Below are positions 15,814-24,457 of a stretch of 35,074 nt of DNA, one piece after another. Position numbers and translations under genes: made by a program. The notes beneath the pieces are model-generated. The model did no database searches and was not told where the DNA came from. It saw nothing but the letters and a program-made list of their open reading frames with translations. Each line of letters begins with the position of its first letter. The first letter of the stretch is position 1. The DNA is from Opitutales bacterium (GTDB lineage Bacteria; Verrucomicrobiota; Verrucomicrobiia; Opitutales; Intestinicryptomonadaceae): positions 723-35,796 of the forward strand of contig JAJXPD010000002.1 in NCBI GenBank assembly GCA_021641325.1. The letters run 5' to 3'.

Positions 15814-16788
15814 ATGTTTAAACGCGAAAAAGAATTGATGCTCTTCGGGCTGGGAACAAACCGCCACTCTTTCGAAGGGCTCGGACTATTCCTTTTTATC
15901 TACCTCGGCGCGACGCTTTTTGCCGCGGTGCTGACCGCCCCCGCGTACTGGGTCGTGCAATGGGTCGATTCGATTGAATCGACCGAAACCACGCGCTGGC
16001 TTCTCGGCAAGGGCGTTGACGTTTTCTACGACAGGCTCAGGTGGGCGCCGATTGTAATCGGATTGCCGTACATGATTAAACGCTGCGGGCTGTTTTCCTT
16101 CAAAAACATCGGAATGCCGTTCACGCTCGGCGCGGCGGGCTACTTTTTCAGATTCTTCGCGCTTGGCGTGGGGCTTGCGGTCGTGATTTTCTCATTCCAA
16201 TACGCATTCTGCAACGTGAAGTTTGTTGGAGCCGTCGGAAGCGAGCTTGCGAACATTCTAATTTCGGCGATTCTCGGCGGGCTGATTCTCGGCTTTCTCG
16301 AAGAGCTTGTAATGCGCTGTCTTATAATGCGCTCGATTTACACGGCGTTCGACGCGCTTTCGGCGGTCGTGCTAAGCTCGCTGTTTTTTGCGTACAAGCA
16401 CTTCAAAGTACCGAATTCAATTTGGGACTCGCTCCCCGGAGGCGTCCACAATTCGTCGTGGGACATCGGCTTTTTCGTGGCGTGGTACGACACTGTCGGA
16501 ATCGGCACAAGCTTCCAGTTCGTGCACTTCGCAACGCTTTTCATGTTCGGCGCGGTGCTCTGCATGCTCTATATCAGGACTAAAATGCTCTGGGCGCCGA
16601 TTGCCATGCACGCGGGAATAGTGTTTTCAATCCAGACATACCGCAAGATTTTCGAAATAGGCAAAAGCCCGAACATGGTGTATTTCGGCGGTTCGGGGTT
16701 GACGTCAGGCTACATGTCGCTCGCGCTTCTTACGCTGATTTTCGTTGCGCTTTGCATGTGGAAGCCTAAGGGCAATTCCGAAAAATAG
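15814..16788 (+). CDS. CPBP-family intramembrane metalloprotease
   Basis: A 324-residue polytopic membrane protein of the CPBP/Abi (CAAX-like) family. The three expected motifs are present: EExxxR as FLEELVMRCLIMR (E163, E164, R168), FxxxH as FFAYKH (H196), and a late 'HA' motif in APIAMHAGIVF. About eight hydrophobic segments. ATG 15814 is preferred over an in-frame TTG at 15805 that adds only three residues. Bacterial CPBP proteins process peptides or membrane substrates; the target here is unknown. The U32 gene starts 1 nt after its stop, so the two are surely co-expressed. Confidence 0.88.
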   Translation: MFKREKELMLFGLGTNRHSFEGLGLFLFIYLGATLFAAVLTAPAYWVVQWVDSIESTETTRWLLGKGVDVFYDRLRWAPIVIGLPYMIKRCGLFSFKNIGMPFTLGAAGYFFRFFALGVGLAVVIFSFQYAFCNVKFVGAVGSELANILISAILGGLILGFLEELVMRCLIMRSIYTAFDALSAVVLSSLFFAYKHFKVPNSIWDSLPGGVHNSSWDIGFFVAWYDTVGIGTSFQFVHFATLFMFGAVLCMLYIRTKMLWAPIAMHAGIVFSIQTYRKIFEIGKSPNMVYFGGSGLTSGYMSLALLTLIFVALCMWKPKGNSEK

Positions 16789-16789
16789 C

Positions 16790-18637
16790 ATGAAAAAGCC
16801 AGAACTTCTCGCGCCCGCAAAAAACGCCGAGACCGCCCGCGCGGCGATTCTGTGCGGCGCGGACGCCGTGTACATCGGCGCGGACGAATTCGGGGCAAGA
16901 AGCGCGGCGGGCAATACGGTTGACGACATCGCAAAGCTCTGCGACTTCGCCCACATCTACGGCTGCAAGGTGTACGTCGCCCTGAACACGATTCTTTCCG
17001 ACGCCGAAGTTCCCCGCGCGGCAAGGCTTGCGCAAAAGCTCTACGAGGCGAACGTGGACGCGCTCATCGTTCAGGATTTGGGACTGCTGGAATACGGGCT
17101 TCCGCCGATTGCAATCCATTCAAGCACGCAGTGCCACACGACGACCCCGAAAAAGGCGAAATTTTTGGAGGCGTGCGGCTTCGACACAATCGTAGTCGCG
17201 CGGGAACTTTCGCTGCGCGAGATTTCCGAAATTTCAGCCGCCCTCAAACCATCGACGCGCTTGGAGTGCTTTGTGCACGGCGCGCTCTGCGTTTCGTACA
17301 GCGGACGCTGCAAGCTGAGCTTTGCGATAGGCGGGCGCAGCGGCAACAGGGGCGAATGCGCCCAGCCGTGCCGCATGAAATACAGGCTGCTCGACGCCCG
17401 CGGAAACGAAATCGCCCCCGCCGCGCACTACCTTTCCCTGCGCGACATGAACCGCTCGCGCTCGCTCGGCGAACTGCTCGACGCGGGCGTGGACATTTTC
17501 AAAATAGAGGGCAGACTCAAAGACGCGGGATACGTCAAAAACATAACCGCCCTCTACCGCAAACTGCTCGACGCCGAGCTTGAAAAGCGGCGCGTCGAAA
17601 AGCCGTCCTACGGGTACGTCGAAACGGTTTTCGAGCCGTCGGCGGAAAAGTCGTTCAACCGCGGGTTCTGCGAGTACCACCTGCACGGAACGCAGGGAGG
17701 CTGCGCGTCTTTCGCGACGCCGAAGGCGCGGGGCGAACTTCTCGGCGCGGCGGAAAGAGTTTTCCGCGGCGGATTCACACTGCGCGGCGCGGACAAAACA
17801 CTCGCAAACGGCGACGGGCTCGCGTTCGAATGGGACGGCGGAGCGTCGGGGGCGAGCGTCTCGAAAATCGACGGCGACAGGGTGTTTGTCGGAACGCCGA
17901 ACGGGCGCGCGGAAATTCCCGCGGGAGCCAAAATTTACAGAAACAAAAACACCGCATTCGAAAGCGGGCTTTCGCGCGAGGCGGTCAGAAAAATGCCCGT
18001 CGAAATTTCGGCGGAGGAGCGCGGCGGGCAAATAGCGTTTTCGATAAAAACCCTCGACGACCGCAACGCCCGCGCCGAAATGATTCTGCCGGAATTCGAG
18101 CGCGCGAAGAACCCCGACGCCGCCCGCGCCTCCCTTGCCCAGAACCTTTCAAAGCTCGGCAACACCCCGTTTTCCACCGACGACGTGCGAATTTCTTGCG
18201 CGCCGTTTTTGCGGGCGGCGGAAATCAACGCAATCAGGCGCGGGCTTGTGTCCGCGCTCGAAGCAAATATACTCGACGCCTACAACGCCAAGCTCCGCAA
18301 CCGCAAGCCGCGCCCGCCGCAGTTCTACAAGGCGTTTTCAAAACCGCTCGACTCCGACGAAAACATCGCAAACGGCTACGCCGCAAAATTCCACGAAAGG
18401 TTCGGCGCAAGCGTCTCCGAATTCGCCTGCGAAATCGAACGCCCCGACATGCGCGGCAAGCGCGTGATGACCACAAAACACTGCATTTTGCGGGAGCTTG
18501 GAATGTGCAAAAAAACGTCGGGCAAAAAGCTCGAAGAACCGCTTTTTCTCGTCAACGATTCCGCCGAGCTACGCCTGCGCTTCGACTGCAACCGCTGCGG
18601 CATGGAAATATTTTGGAGCGACCCCCGCCGCCCATAG
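16790..18637 (+). CDS. U32 family protein, RlhA-like
   Basis: A 615-residue cytoplasmic U32-family protein. The signature is ECFVHGALCVSYSGRC (E159-C174) followed by NRGECAQPCRMKY. The TIM-barrel start is PELLAPAKNAETARAAI. The C-terminal half resembles the DUF3656-containing long form, and a CMRxxCG-like cluster is replaced by FDCNRCGMEIFWSD at the end. Long U32 proteins of this size include E. coli RlhA (YdcP), which hydroxylates C2501 of 23S rRNA; shorter ones such as TrhP act on tRNA U34. I favour the RlhA type on length, without proof. The conserved Cys residues suggest an iron-sulfur site. Downstream is a bidirectional terminator. Confidence 0.85.
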   Translation: MKKPELLAPAKNAETARAAILCGADAVYIGADEFGARSAAGNTVDDIAKLCDFAHIYGCKVYVALNTILSDAEVPRAARLAQKLYEANVDALIVQDLGLLEYGLPPIAIHSSTQCHTTTPKKAKFLEACGFDTIVVARELSLREISEISAALKPSTRLECFVHGALCVSYSGRCKLSFAIGGRSGNRGECAQPCRMKYRLLDARGNEIAPAAHYLSLRDMNRSRSLGELLDAGVDIFKIEGRLKDAGYVKNITALYRKLLDAELEKRRVEKPSYGYVETVFEPSAEKSFNRGFCEYHLHGTQGGCASFATPKARGELLGAAERVFRGGFTLRGADKTLANGDGLAFEWDGGASGASVSKIDGDRVFVGTPNGRAEIPAGAKIYRNKNTAFESGLSREAVRKMPVEISAEERGGQIAFSIKTLDDRNARAEMILPEFERAKNPDAARASLAQNLSKLGNTPFSTDDVRISCAPFLRAAEINAIRRGLVSALEANILDAYNAKLRNRKPRPPQFYKAFSKPLDSDENIANGYAAKFHERFGASVSEFACEIERPDMRGKRVMTTKHCILRELGMCKKTSGKKLEEPLFLVNDSAELRLRFDCNRCGMEIFWSDPRRP

Positions 18638-18669
18638 CTCGGAAATTTGCGCCACCAAGACACAAGGCG

Positions 18670-18711
18670 ACTGCCTGCGGAACTTTGCGCGATTTGCGTT
18701 TCCGCGGCAGT
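18670..18711. other. Imperfect palindrome downstream of the U32 gene
   Basis: ACTGCC-T-GCGGAA (18670-18682) pairs with TTCCGC-GGCAGT (18700-18711), twelve pairs with one bulged T over a 17-nt loop. No T run follows. It may be a REP-like element or a 3' mRNA-stability hairpin. Confidence 0.35.
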
Positions 18712-18785
18712 AATTGCGCCCCCAATAAGTCCGCGTTGAAACGGCAATGCAGCCCGAAGCGAAATGTCGGCGGACGCGCAGGCGC

Positions 18786-18820
18786 AAAAAAACAGCTCCC
18801 GATTTTTCGGGGGCTGTTTT
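18786..18820. terminator. Bidirectional terminator between U32 and galM
   Basis: AAAAACAGCTCCCGA (18786-18800) pairs with TCGGGGGCTGTTTTT (18806-18820), fifteen pairs with one G-T wobble. A runs on the left and T runs on the right make it functional in both directions between the convergent genes. Confidence 0.85.
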
Positions 18821-18839
18821 TGTTTTCGGGTTTCCGATT

Positions 18840-19958
18840 CTATTTTGTGGAGAATTTGAAGACCGTCTTGCTCTTGTACTGCTCGTTCGGGCGGAGCGTC
18901 GTTGACGGGAAGTCCTTCTGGTTGGGCGAGTCGGGGTAGTGCTGCGTTTCGAGAGCGAGCGCGCCGTTTTTAACGTACTTCTTGCCCTCCTTGCCCGCTA
19001 CGCCGTCCAGGCCGTTGCCGCTGTAAAACTGCACGGCGGGCTCAGTGGTTTCGATAACCATGAGGCGGCCGCTGGCGGGGTCGTAAAGCGAGGCGGCGGC
19101 GACGGGTTCGGCGGTCTGCCCCTTGCGGAACACGAAGTTGTGGTCGTAGCCCCTGCCCGTCTTGATTTGCTCGTCTGAGGAATTTATGCGCGCGCCGACT
19201 TTTTCGGGTTTGCGGAAGTCGAACGGCGTGCCGTCAACCTTGCGGAGTTCGCCCGTGGGAATGAGTTTCTGGTCCACGACCGTGTATTTGTCGGCGTCGA
19301 GCGCAAGCTCCTGATTGAGGATTGTGCCCTCTCCCGCGCCCGCGAGATTGAAGTAGGAGTGGTTTGTGAGGTTGCAAACGGTGGGCTTGTCGGTCGTGGC
19401 GAAGTATTCCACGGTGAGCGCGTCGTTGTTGTCGAGCGTGTAGACCACTACCGCTTTGAGGTTTCCGGGGAAGCCCTGGTCGCCGTCGGGCGAAACGAGG
19501 GTGAGCTTCAAAACGGACGCGTCGGGAGTTGTGCGCGTTTCCGCCTTCCAGATTTTCTTGTCGAAGCCGACCGCGCCGCCGTGCAGGCAGGTAATGCCCT
19601 TCTCGTTTTTCGAGACATTGTACTCTTTGCCGTCGAGGCTGAATTTGCCGTCGGCGATTCTGTTGCCGTAGCGTCCCACGACCGCGCCGAAATACGGGCT
19701 TTTGGTTTCGTAGTCCGAAACGTTGTCGAAGCCCAGAACGATATCGCCGAATTTACCGTTGCGGTCGGCGACGCGCAGTTCGCGGATAATCGCGCCGTAG
19801 TCGAGAATCTTTGCGGTTGTGCCGCGCGAATTTTTAAGGACGTACTCCTTTACGGTCTGGCCGTCCTTTGTTTTGCCGAAGTCGGAGACTTCCACGCTCT
19901 GCGAGCAGCCCGCGCACAACGCCGCGAGCCCCAACAATGCCGATAGATATTTTTTCAT
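18840..19958 (-). CDS. galM: Aldose 1-epimerase (galactose mutarotase), exported
   Basis: Interconverts alpha and beta anomers of galactose or glucose. A 372-residue protein with a GalM beta-sandwich: GRYGNRIADGKF (95-106), LHGG (H126), TNHSYFNLAG (catalytic acid H200) and ALETQHYPDSPN (catalytic base E337). The N-terminus is a signal peptide ending LCAGC, so it is probably a lipoprotein rather than the cytoplasmic form found in gal operons. This fits mutarotation of sugars released outside the inner membrane. It lies 4 nt after rdgB at the end of a minus-strand run. Confidence 0.93.
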   Translation of the reverse strand: MKKYLSALLGLAALCAGCSQSVEVSDFGKTKDGQTVKEYVLKNSRGTTAKILDYGAIIRELRVADRNGKFGDIVLGFDNVSDYETKSPYFGAVVGRYGNRIADGKFSLDGKEYNVSKNEKGITCLHGGAVGFDKKIWKAETRTTPDASVLKLTLVSPDGDQGFPGNLKAVVVYTLDNNDALTVEYFATTDKPTVCNLTNHSYFNLAGAGEGTILNQELALDADKYTVVDQKLIPTGELRKVDGTPFDFRKPEKVGARINSSDEQIKTGRGYDHNFVFRKGQTAEPVAAASLYDPASGRLMVIETTEPAVQFYSGNGLDGVAGKEGKKYVKNGALALETQHYPDSPNQKDFPSTTLRPNEQYKSKTVFKFSTK

Positions 19959-19962
19959 ATTT

Positions 19963-20574
19963 TTACTTTGTTTTGGTTTTCAAAAATTCCGCGAGTTTCG
20001 CGAACGCCGCGCCCCTGTGGCTTATTGCGTTTTTCTCTTCGGGCGAAAGTTCCGCCGTGGTTTTGCCGCATTCGGGCAGGTAGAAAAGCGGGTCGTAGCC
20101 GAAGCCGTTGACGCCCGCCGCGCCCCTGTTTATGACGCCCTCGATTTTTCCGCAAAACGCCGCGCGTTCGCCGTCGGGGCAAATAAGCGCGATTGCGCAG
20201 ACGAAGCGCGCGCTCCGTTTTCCGTCGGGAACGTCGGCAAGCTCGCGCAAAAGTTTTTCGTTGTTGGCGGAGTCCGCGCCCGCGCCCGAAACGCCCGCGT
20301 ACCGCGCCGAGCGTATCCCCGGCGCGCCGCCGAGCGCGTCAACGACAATTCCGCTGTCGTCCGCCATGACGTACGCGTCGGGCGGGGTTTTGCGCTTCAA
20401 CGCCTCCGCCTTGATGAACGCGTTTTCCTCGAAAGTGCCGCCGTCCTCGACGGGGCTTTCGAAGCCGATTACGTCGGCGGCGGAGCGCACGACGCATTTC
20501 AGCCCCGCGGCGGCGAACATTTCGCCGAACTCGGAGACTTTGTGTTTGTTCGATGTTGCTATGTAAATTTTCAT
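19963..20574 (-). CDS. rdgB: XTP/dITP pyrophosphatase (RdgB/HAM1)
   Basis: Hydrolyses non-canonical purine triphosphates (dITP, XTP) to monophosphates, keeping them out of DNA and RNA. A 203-residue cytoplasmic enzyme. The N-terminal block is IYIATSNKHKVSEF, then FEENAFIKAEAL, MADDSGIVVDALGGAPGIRS (catalytic acid region, D after DDSG) and GFGYDPLF followed by ELSPEEKNAISHRG, all diagnostic. ATG 20574 gives the standard start; an in-frame ATG three codons upstream is possible. It sits 5 nt after the YhaM-like gene and 4 nt before galM. Confidence 0.96.
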   Translation of the reverse strand: MKIYIATSNKHKVSEFGEMFAAAGLKCVVRSAADVIGFESPVEDGGTFEENAFIKAEALKRKTPPDAYVMADDSGIVVDALGGAPGIRSARYAGVSGAGADSANNEKLLRELADVPDGKRSARFVCAIALICPDGERAAFCGKIEGVINRGAAGVNGFGYDPLFYLPECGKTTAELSPEEKNAISHRGAAFAKLAEFLKTKTK

Positions 20575-20579
20575 AAAAA

Positions 20580-21545
20580 TCAATACTGCGGTTTTTCGGA
20601 GAGAACCTTTGCCCGCAACGCGCCGACTTCGACGAATTCTGCGTCTCCCGCCGAAGCGAGCGCGGCTTCAATCGCGCCCATTTTCGCGTCGAAGTTGTCG
20701 ACGTTCGAGACGAACACGGCTTCGGGGGTCGCCGCCCGCGCCGCAGCGCCCCATTCAGGCTCGCCCTGATGGCTCAAAATTATGTGTTCGAGGCGTTCGA
20801 GAATGCTGCGTTTAAGCCCGTTTTTCAGCCCCGCGCCGCGCACTATTCTGTATCCCAAGACGACATGCCCCTGCAAAATGCCGATTTTCGTGCGTTCGGG
20901 GACAAGCCCCTGAGAGTACTCGCGCACTTTGCCGATGTCGTGGAGAATGCAGCCCGCGAGAGCCAAGTCGGCGTCCACAAAGGGGTAGAGCGGCAGCAGC
21001 GCGGACGCCATTCGCGCGGTTTTCAGCGTGTGTTCAAGCAGCCCGAAAACGTAGGCGTGGTGCATTTTTACCGCCGCGGTGCTTTTGAAAAACGCCTCTC
21101 CCACGGAATCTATCGCGGACTGGACGGTGTTGCGCAGGGGCTCGTCGTTTATGCGCTCGATGAAAGATTCAAGCTCGGTGCGCATCTCGTCGGGGTCGTA
21201 GGGCGAGACGGGCGCGAGGGCTTCGACCATGGCGTCAAGCTCCTCGCCCTCTATTCTGCGAACGGAGTCAATCTTCGGGCTGAAACGCCCCTGATAGAAG
21301 TCGGTCGTGCCGCAGACTTCGAACGCCGCGCCCACGGGGGCGTCGCGCAGGGCGTCGAACGCGGGCGAGCCGTCGAAGCACATCGACGAGAACGAGCCGC
21401 CGTTGTCGCCGAATTCGAGCATGAGAAATTCGCTGCCGTTCTTTGCAATCTTCACCTGCGCCGACCTCAGAAGCCCAACCACGCGGAAGCTTCTGCGCCC
21501 GTCGTCCTCGCGCGAGTTTTTTAGTGCTGCGATAGTCTCCGCCAC
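20580..21545 (-). CDS. YhaM-like 3'-5' exoribonuclease (OB fold plus HD domain)
   Basis: A 321-residue cytoplasmic protein: N-terminal OB-fold nucleic-acid-binding domain (about 18-100, including FLMLEFGDNGGSFSSMCFD), linker, then an HD phosphohydrolase domain. The HD motifs are MHHAYVFGLLEHTL (H162/H163, H172), ILHDIGK (H202, D203) and HIILSHQGEPEWG, with a late VDNFDAK. The architecture matches YhaM/CBF1-type 3'-5' exonucleases of Firmicutes and relatives. It starts with GTG at 21545, 4 nt after the prmA stop, with GAGG about ten bases upstream. Confidence 0.88.
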   Translation of the reverse strand: MAETIAALKNSREDDGRRSFRVVGLLRSAQVKIAKNGSEFLMLEFGDNGGSFSSMCFDGSPAFDALRDAPVGAAFEVCGTTDFYQGRFSPKIDSVRRIEGEELDAMVEALAPVSPYDPDEMRTELESFIERINDEPLRNTVQSAIDSVGEAFFKSTAAVKMHHAYVFGLLEHTLKTARMASALLPLYPFVDADLALAGCILHDIGKVREYSQGLVPERTKIGILQGHVVLGYRIVRGAGLKNGLKRSILERLEHIILSHQGEPEWGAAARAATPEAVFVSNVDNFDAKMGAIEAALASAGDAEFVEVGALRAKVLSEKPQY

Positions 21546-21549
21546 GGAA

Positions 21550-22425
21550 CTAATCCCTCATTTTTATCACAAGGCGCGACCATTCGCCCATCGTCATCGG
21601 CTCGGCGGACTCTATCATGTCGCCGCCGCGCGACAGAAAGTAGTCGCGCACCCTTTCGTTTTCGACGGCGAGAATGCCGCTTAGCACAAGCAGTCCGCCG
21701 CGCTTTACCGCGCCCAGAAGGACATCGGCATAAATGCACAAAACGTCGGAAATGATGTTCGCCAATACGACGTCCGCCCGTTTGCCCGCAAGGGCGCGCT
21801 CAATCCCCGCGTGCTCGAACGAGACGTTTTCAAGCGGAATGCCGTTGGCGCGGGCGTTTTCGATGCTCACGCGCACCGCCTCTTCGTCGCGGTCGAAGCC
21901 GTAGATTTTGCCGAAGCCGTAGAGCTTGGCGGTCAGGGCGAGAATGCCCGACCCGCAGCCCGCGTCCACTATGAATTTGTCGGACACATCGTGCGCGCCG
22001 GCGTAGTCGAGCATAGCCATTGCGCAGAGGCGCGTGGTGGGGTGGTCGCCCGTGCCGAATGCAAGCCCCGCGTCGAAGTATAGAACCTTGTCGGAGGCGG
22101 GGGTGGAGTAGCCGCCGCGCATCCATTCGGGAACCCAGTGGAGGTCGCGGTACGTCCACGGTTTTAAGAATTTTTTGTATTCGTTCTGCCAGTCGCGGTC
22201 GTCGATTTTCTCTATCGAAAACGTTTCGGGGACTGTCGGGAAGCGGCCGCGGACTTCCGCGTAGGCCTGTTTTGCGTCGCCGTCCGAATCGAAATACCCG
22301 AAGAGTTCGGGCGCGGTGCGGTCATTGATTTTTTCTATGCCCCAGCTCGAGCGCGTTAGTTCGCAGAACGCGTCTTCAAGCGGCTGGACGAGCGCGTCTG
22401 AAATTGTTGCCGTAAGTTTTACCAT
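21550..22425 (-). CDS. prmA: Ribosomal protein L11 methyltransferase
   Basis: S-adenosylmethionine-dependent methylation of ribosomal protein L11. A 291-residue cytoplasmic enzyme: N-terminal L11-binding region with WQNEYKKFLKPW, substrate/SAM entry AFGTGDHPTTRLC, class I SAM motif DAGCGSGILALTA, acidic strand end YGFDRDEEAV and NPPY-like VLANIISDV. Length and motif order fit PrmA. It sits 60 nt after trxB and 4 nt before the YhaM-like gene, so it is likely in the same transcript. Confidence 0.95.
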   Translation of the reverse strand: MVKLTATISDALVQPLEDAFCELTRSSWGIEKINDRTAPELFGYFDSDGDAKQAYAEVRGRFPTVPETFSIEKIDDRDWQNEYKKFLKPWTYRDLHWVPEWMRGGYSTPASDKVLYFDAGLAFGTGDHPTTRLCAMAMLDYAGAHDVSDKFIVDAGCGSGILALTAKLYGFGKIYGFDRDEEAVRVSIENARANGIPLENVSFEHAGIERALAGKRADVVLANIISDVLCIYADVLLGAVKRGGLLVLSGILAVENERVRDYFLSRGGDMIESAEPMTMGEWSRLVIKMRD

Positions 22426-22485
22426 TGTAGTGTGCGTATTGTTGCGGACGCGGATTTTCCCCGCGCGTCCGTCGGGAGGAACGCG

Positions 22486-23400
22486 CTACGAGCTTGCGAG
22501 AATCGCCGCCATGCAGCCCATGGCGGTTGCGGTTATCGCCTGCCCGAAAACGCGGTCGGTGCAGTCGCCCGCCGCGTAGACGTCGGCGACGCTCGTCTGC
22601 ACAAGCGTTTTTCCGTATGGTATAATGTAGCCGTCTTTGTCGGTGTCAACGGCATTTACAAAAGCTTTTGTGTCGGGGACGTATCCTATTGCGATGAACA
22701 CGCCCGCGCACGGGATTTCCGAAACGGAGCCGTCCGCCGTGTTTTTTACGGAAATTCCGCGGCACTTGCCGTTTTCGTTCTTCAAAACCTCTTCGAGCAC
22801 CGAGTTCCAGACGACGGAAATCTTGGGGTTAGCCGCCACGCGCTCCGACATCACGCGCGACGCCCTGAAAGAGTCGCGCCTGTGGACGATTTTCACCGAC
22901 GAACAAAAGCGCGACAAGAACAGCGCCTCCTCGCAGGCGGTGTCGCCGCCGCCGATTACCGCAACGTCTTTGCCCTTGTAGAACGCGCCGTCGCAGGTGG
23001 CGCAAACCGATACGCCGCCCGTGCCGAGAAGCTCGGCCTCGCCCTTTGCGCCCGTCATGCGCGGCGACGCGCCCGTGGCGATTATCACTTTCTTTGCCTC
23101 GAAAACTTTGCCGTCGACGCCGTAGAGTTTTTTTACATCGCCCGAAAAATCGACTTTTACGACGGTCGCGTTTTCCGTCCTTGCGCCGAATTTCTGCGCC
23201 TGTTCGCGCATTTTCCAGACGAGGTCGAAGCCGCCCACGCCCTCAGGGAAAGCGGGGTAGTTTTCGACTTCGCTTGTCGTCGTAAGGAGTCCTCCCGGCC
23301 GCGAGCCTTCGAGCACGAGGGGCTTTGCGCCCGCGCGCGCAGCGTATATCGCCGCCCCCATTCCAGCGCAGCCACTTCCGATTATTATTATTTCTTCCAT
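22486..23400 (-). CDS. trxB: Thioredoxin reductase
   Basis: FAD/NADPH-dependent reductase of thioredoxin. FAD-binding GxGxxG is IIIIGSGCAGMGAA; the redox centre is VCATCDGAFY (C133/C136); the NADPH site is AVIGGGDTACEEA; the second FAD motif is YAAGDCTDRVFGQ. Two features differ from the norm: Cys instead of Pro in GSGPAG, and the C-terminus stops soon after GCMAAILASS, about ten residues shorter than E. coli. ATG 23400 has AAGG five bases upstream; ATG 23412 is an alternative four codons earlier. It is divergent from tatD, and the thioredoxin at 9009 is exported and not its obvious partner. Confidence 0.93.
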   Translation of the reverse strand: MEEIIIIGSGCAGMGAAIYAARAGAKPLVLEGSRPGGLLTTTSEVENYPAFPEGVGGFDLVWKMREQAQKFGARTENATVVKVDFSGDVKKLYGVDGKVFEAKKVIIATGASPRMTGAKGEAELLGTGGVSVCATCDGAFYKGKDVAVIGGGDTACEEALFLSRFCSSVKIVHRRDSFRASRVMSERVAANPKISVVWNSVLEEVLKNENGKCRGISVKNTADGSVSEIPCAGVFIAIGYVPDTKAFVNAVDTDKDGYIIPYGKTLVQTSVADVYAAGDCTDRVFGQAITATAMGCMAAILASS

Positions 23401-23467
23401 ATTCGCCTTCATCTAAAAAAACTTCCCGATTTTCCGCAAGCATATTGTCCGCGCCCGAATTTCCTTG

Positions 23468-23496
23468 TTGAACCGGCAGGTGAAATATCGTAAAAA
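23468..23496 (+). promoter_or_regulatory. Candidate promoter of tatD
   Basis: TTGAAC (23468-23473) and TAAAAA (23491-23496) are separated by 17 nt, each matching four of six consensus bases. The -10 ends only nine nt before the ATG at 23506, predicting a nearly leaderless transcript. Confidence 0.4.
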
Positions 23497-23505
23497 ACGC
23501 GCAAA

Positions 23506-24309
23506 ATGAAACTCACGGACACACACGCCCACTTGGACGGATTCATAAAAAACGGCGCGCTCGCCGAAACGCTCGAACGCGCGAAACGCGCGGGCGTGGA
23601 GCGGGTTATCACATGCTCCACAAACCCCGCCGACTGGATTTCATACCGCGATGCCGCCGAAAAGCACCCCGAAATATTCTGGCAGGCGGGAATCCACCCC
23701 GAAGATATTTCCGACGACTCCGACACCGCGCTCGACGCCCTGCCCTCGCTTTTCGTCGGCGGCGGCAGACTGCCCGTAGCCGTCGGGGAAATAGGTCTCG
23801 ACTTCCATTTTCTGCCCGACGACCCCGAAGAATCGGAGCGCAAAAAACTTCGCCAGCGCGAAATCTTCGCCCGCCAACTGCGCATTGCCGCCGACCTCGG
23901 ACTGCGCGTGTGCGTCCACGCCCGCGACGCAATCGACGAGTGCATTGCCGAAATCGAGCGCGCGCGGCTCGACTTCTCAAACGCGGTTTTCCACTGTTTT
24001 GCGGGTTCGCCCGAAAAGCTCGCCGAGCTTAACGAGCGCGGCGCACGGGCGTCGTTCACGGGGATAATCACATACAGAAACGCGGGCGAAATGCGGGCGG
24101 CGATGCTCGCGCAGGGGCTTGGCAAACTCATGTTGGAGACCGACTGCCCCTACCTTGCACCCGTGCCGCGCAGGGGCAAGACCTGCGAACCCGCAATGCT
24201 TGCCGACACTGCGCGGGCGGCGGCGGAAATCTTCGGCGTTTCGCCCGAATACATTGCGGCAAAGACGGAGGAAAACACGGAGGAATTTTTCAATCTTTCG
24301 CAAAAATAA
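23506..24309 (+). CDS. tatD: TatD-family metal-dependent hydrolase
   Basis: A 267-residue cytoplasmic TIM-barrel metallohydrolase of the TatD DNase family (3'-5' exonuclease in characterised members). Metal ligands are visible: TDTHAHLD (H7, H9), AVGEIGLDFHF (Glu), VCVHARDA (His), FHCFAGS (His) and LETDCPYLAP (Asp). Length and order are typical. It is a single plus-strand gene divergent from trxB, with a GC-rich terminator after it. Confidence 0.94.
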   Translation: MKLTDTHAHLDGFIKNGALAETLERAKRAGVERVITCSTNPADWISYRDAAEKHPEIFWQAGIHPEDISDDSDTALDALPSLFVGGGRLPVAVGEIGLDFHFLPDDPEESERKKLRQREIFARQLRIAADLGLRVCVHARDAIDECIAEIERARLDFSNAVFHCFAGSPEKLAELNERGARASFTGIITYRNAGEMRAAMLAQGLGKLMLETDCPYLAPVPRRGKTCEPAMLADTARAAAEIFGVSPEYIAAKTEENTEEFFNLSQK

Positions 24310-24400
24310 TCTAACCCTGCGCGCGGCTTGTGGAAATCAAAAGGCGGCAAAAGCCGACGCCCCACGACAGAAAGTCCGCCCCCGAACGCCGCAAGCAAAT

Positions 24401-24446
24401 CCGCCCCGCCCGCGGGACTTCGCGGCGGGGCGGGGTTTGCGTTTTG
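24401..24446 (+). terminator. Probable terminator of tatD
   Basis: CCGCCCCGCC (24401-24410) and a following CGCG pair with CGCG and the GC-rich arm ending near 24436. There is a six-base loop and one bulge. TTTGCGTTTT follows on the plus strand. It lies in the convergent gap between tatD and the large glycosidase gene. Confidence 0.6.
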
Positions 24447-24457
24447 CGCAGGTCAAA

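Noticed and set aside
17830..18939. Plus-strand open frame of 369 residues across the U32 gene and into galM
   Set aside because: Arg-rich, in a different phase from the real U32 gene, and runs through the terminator.
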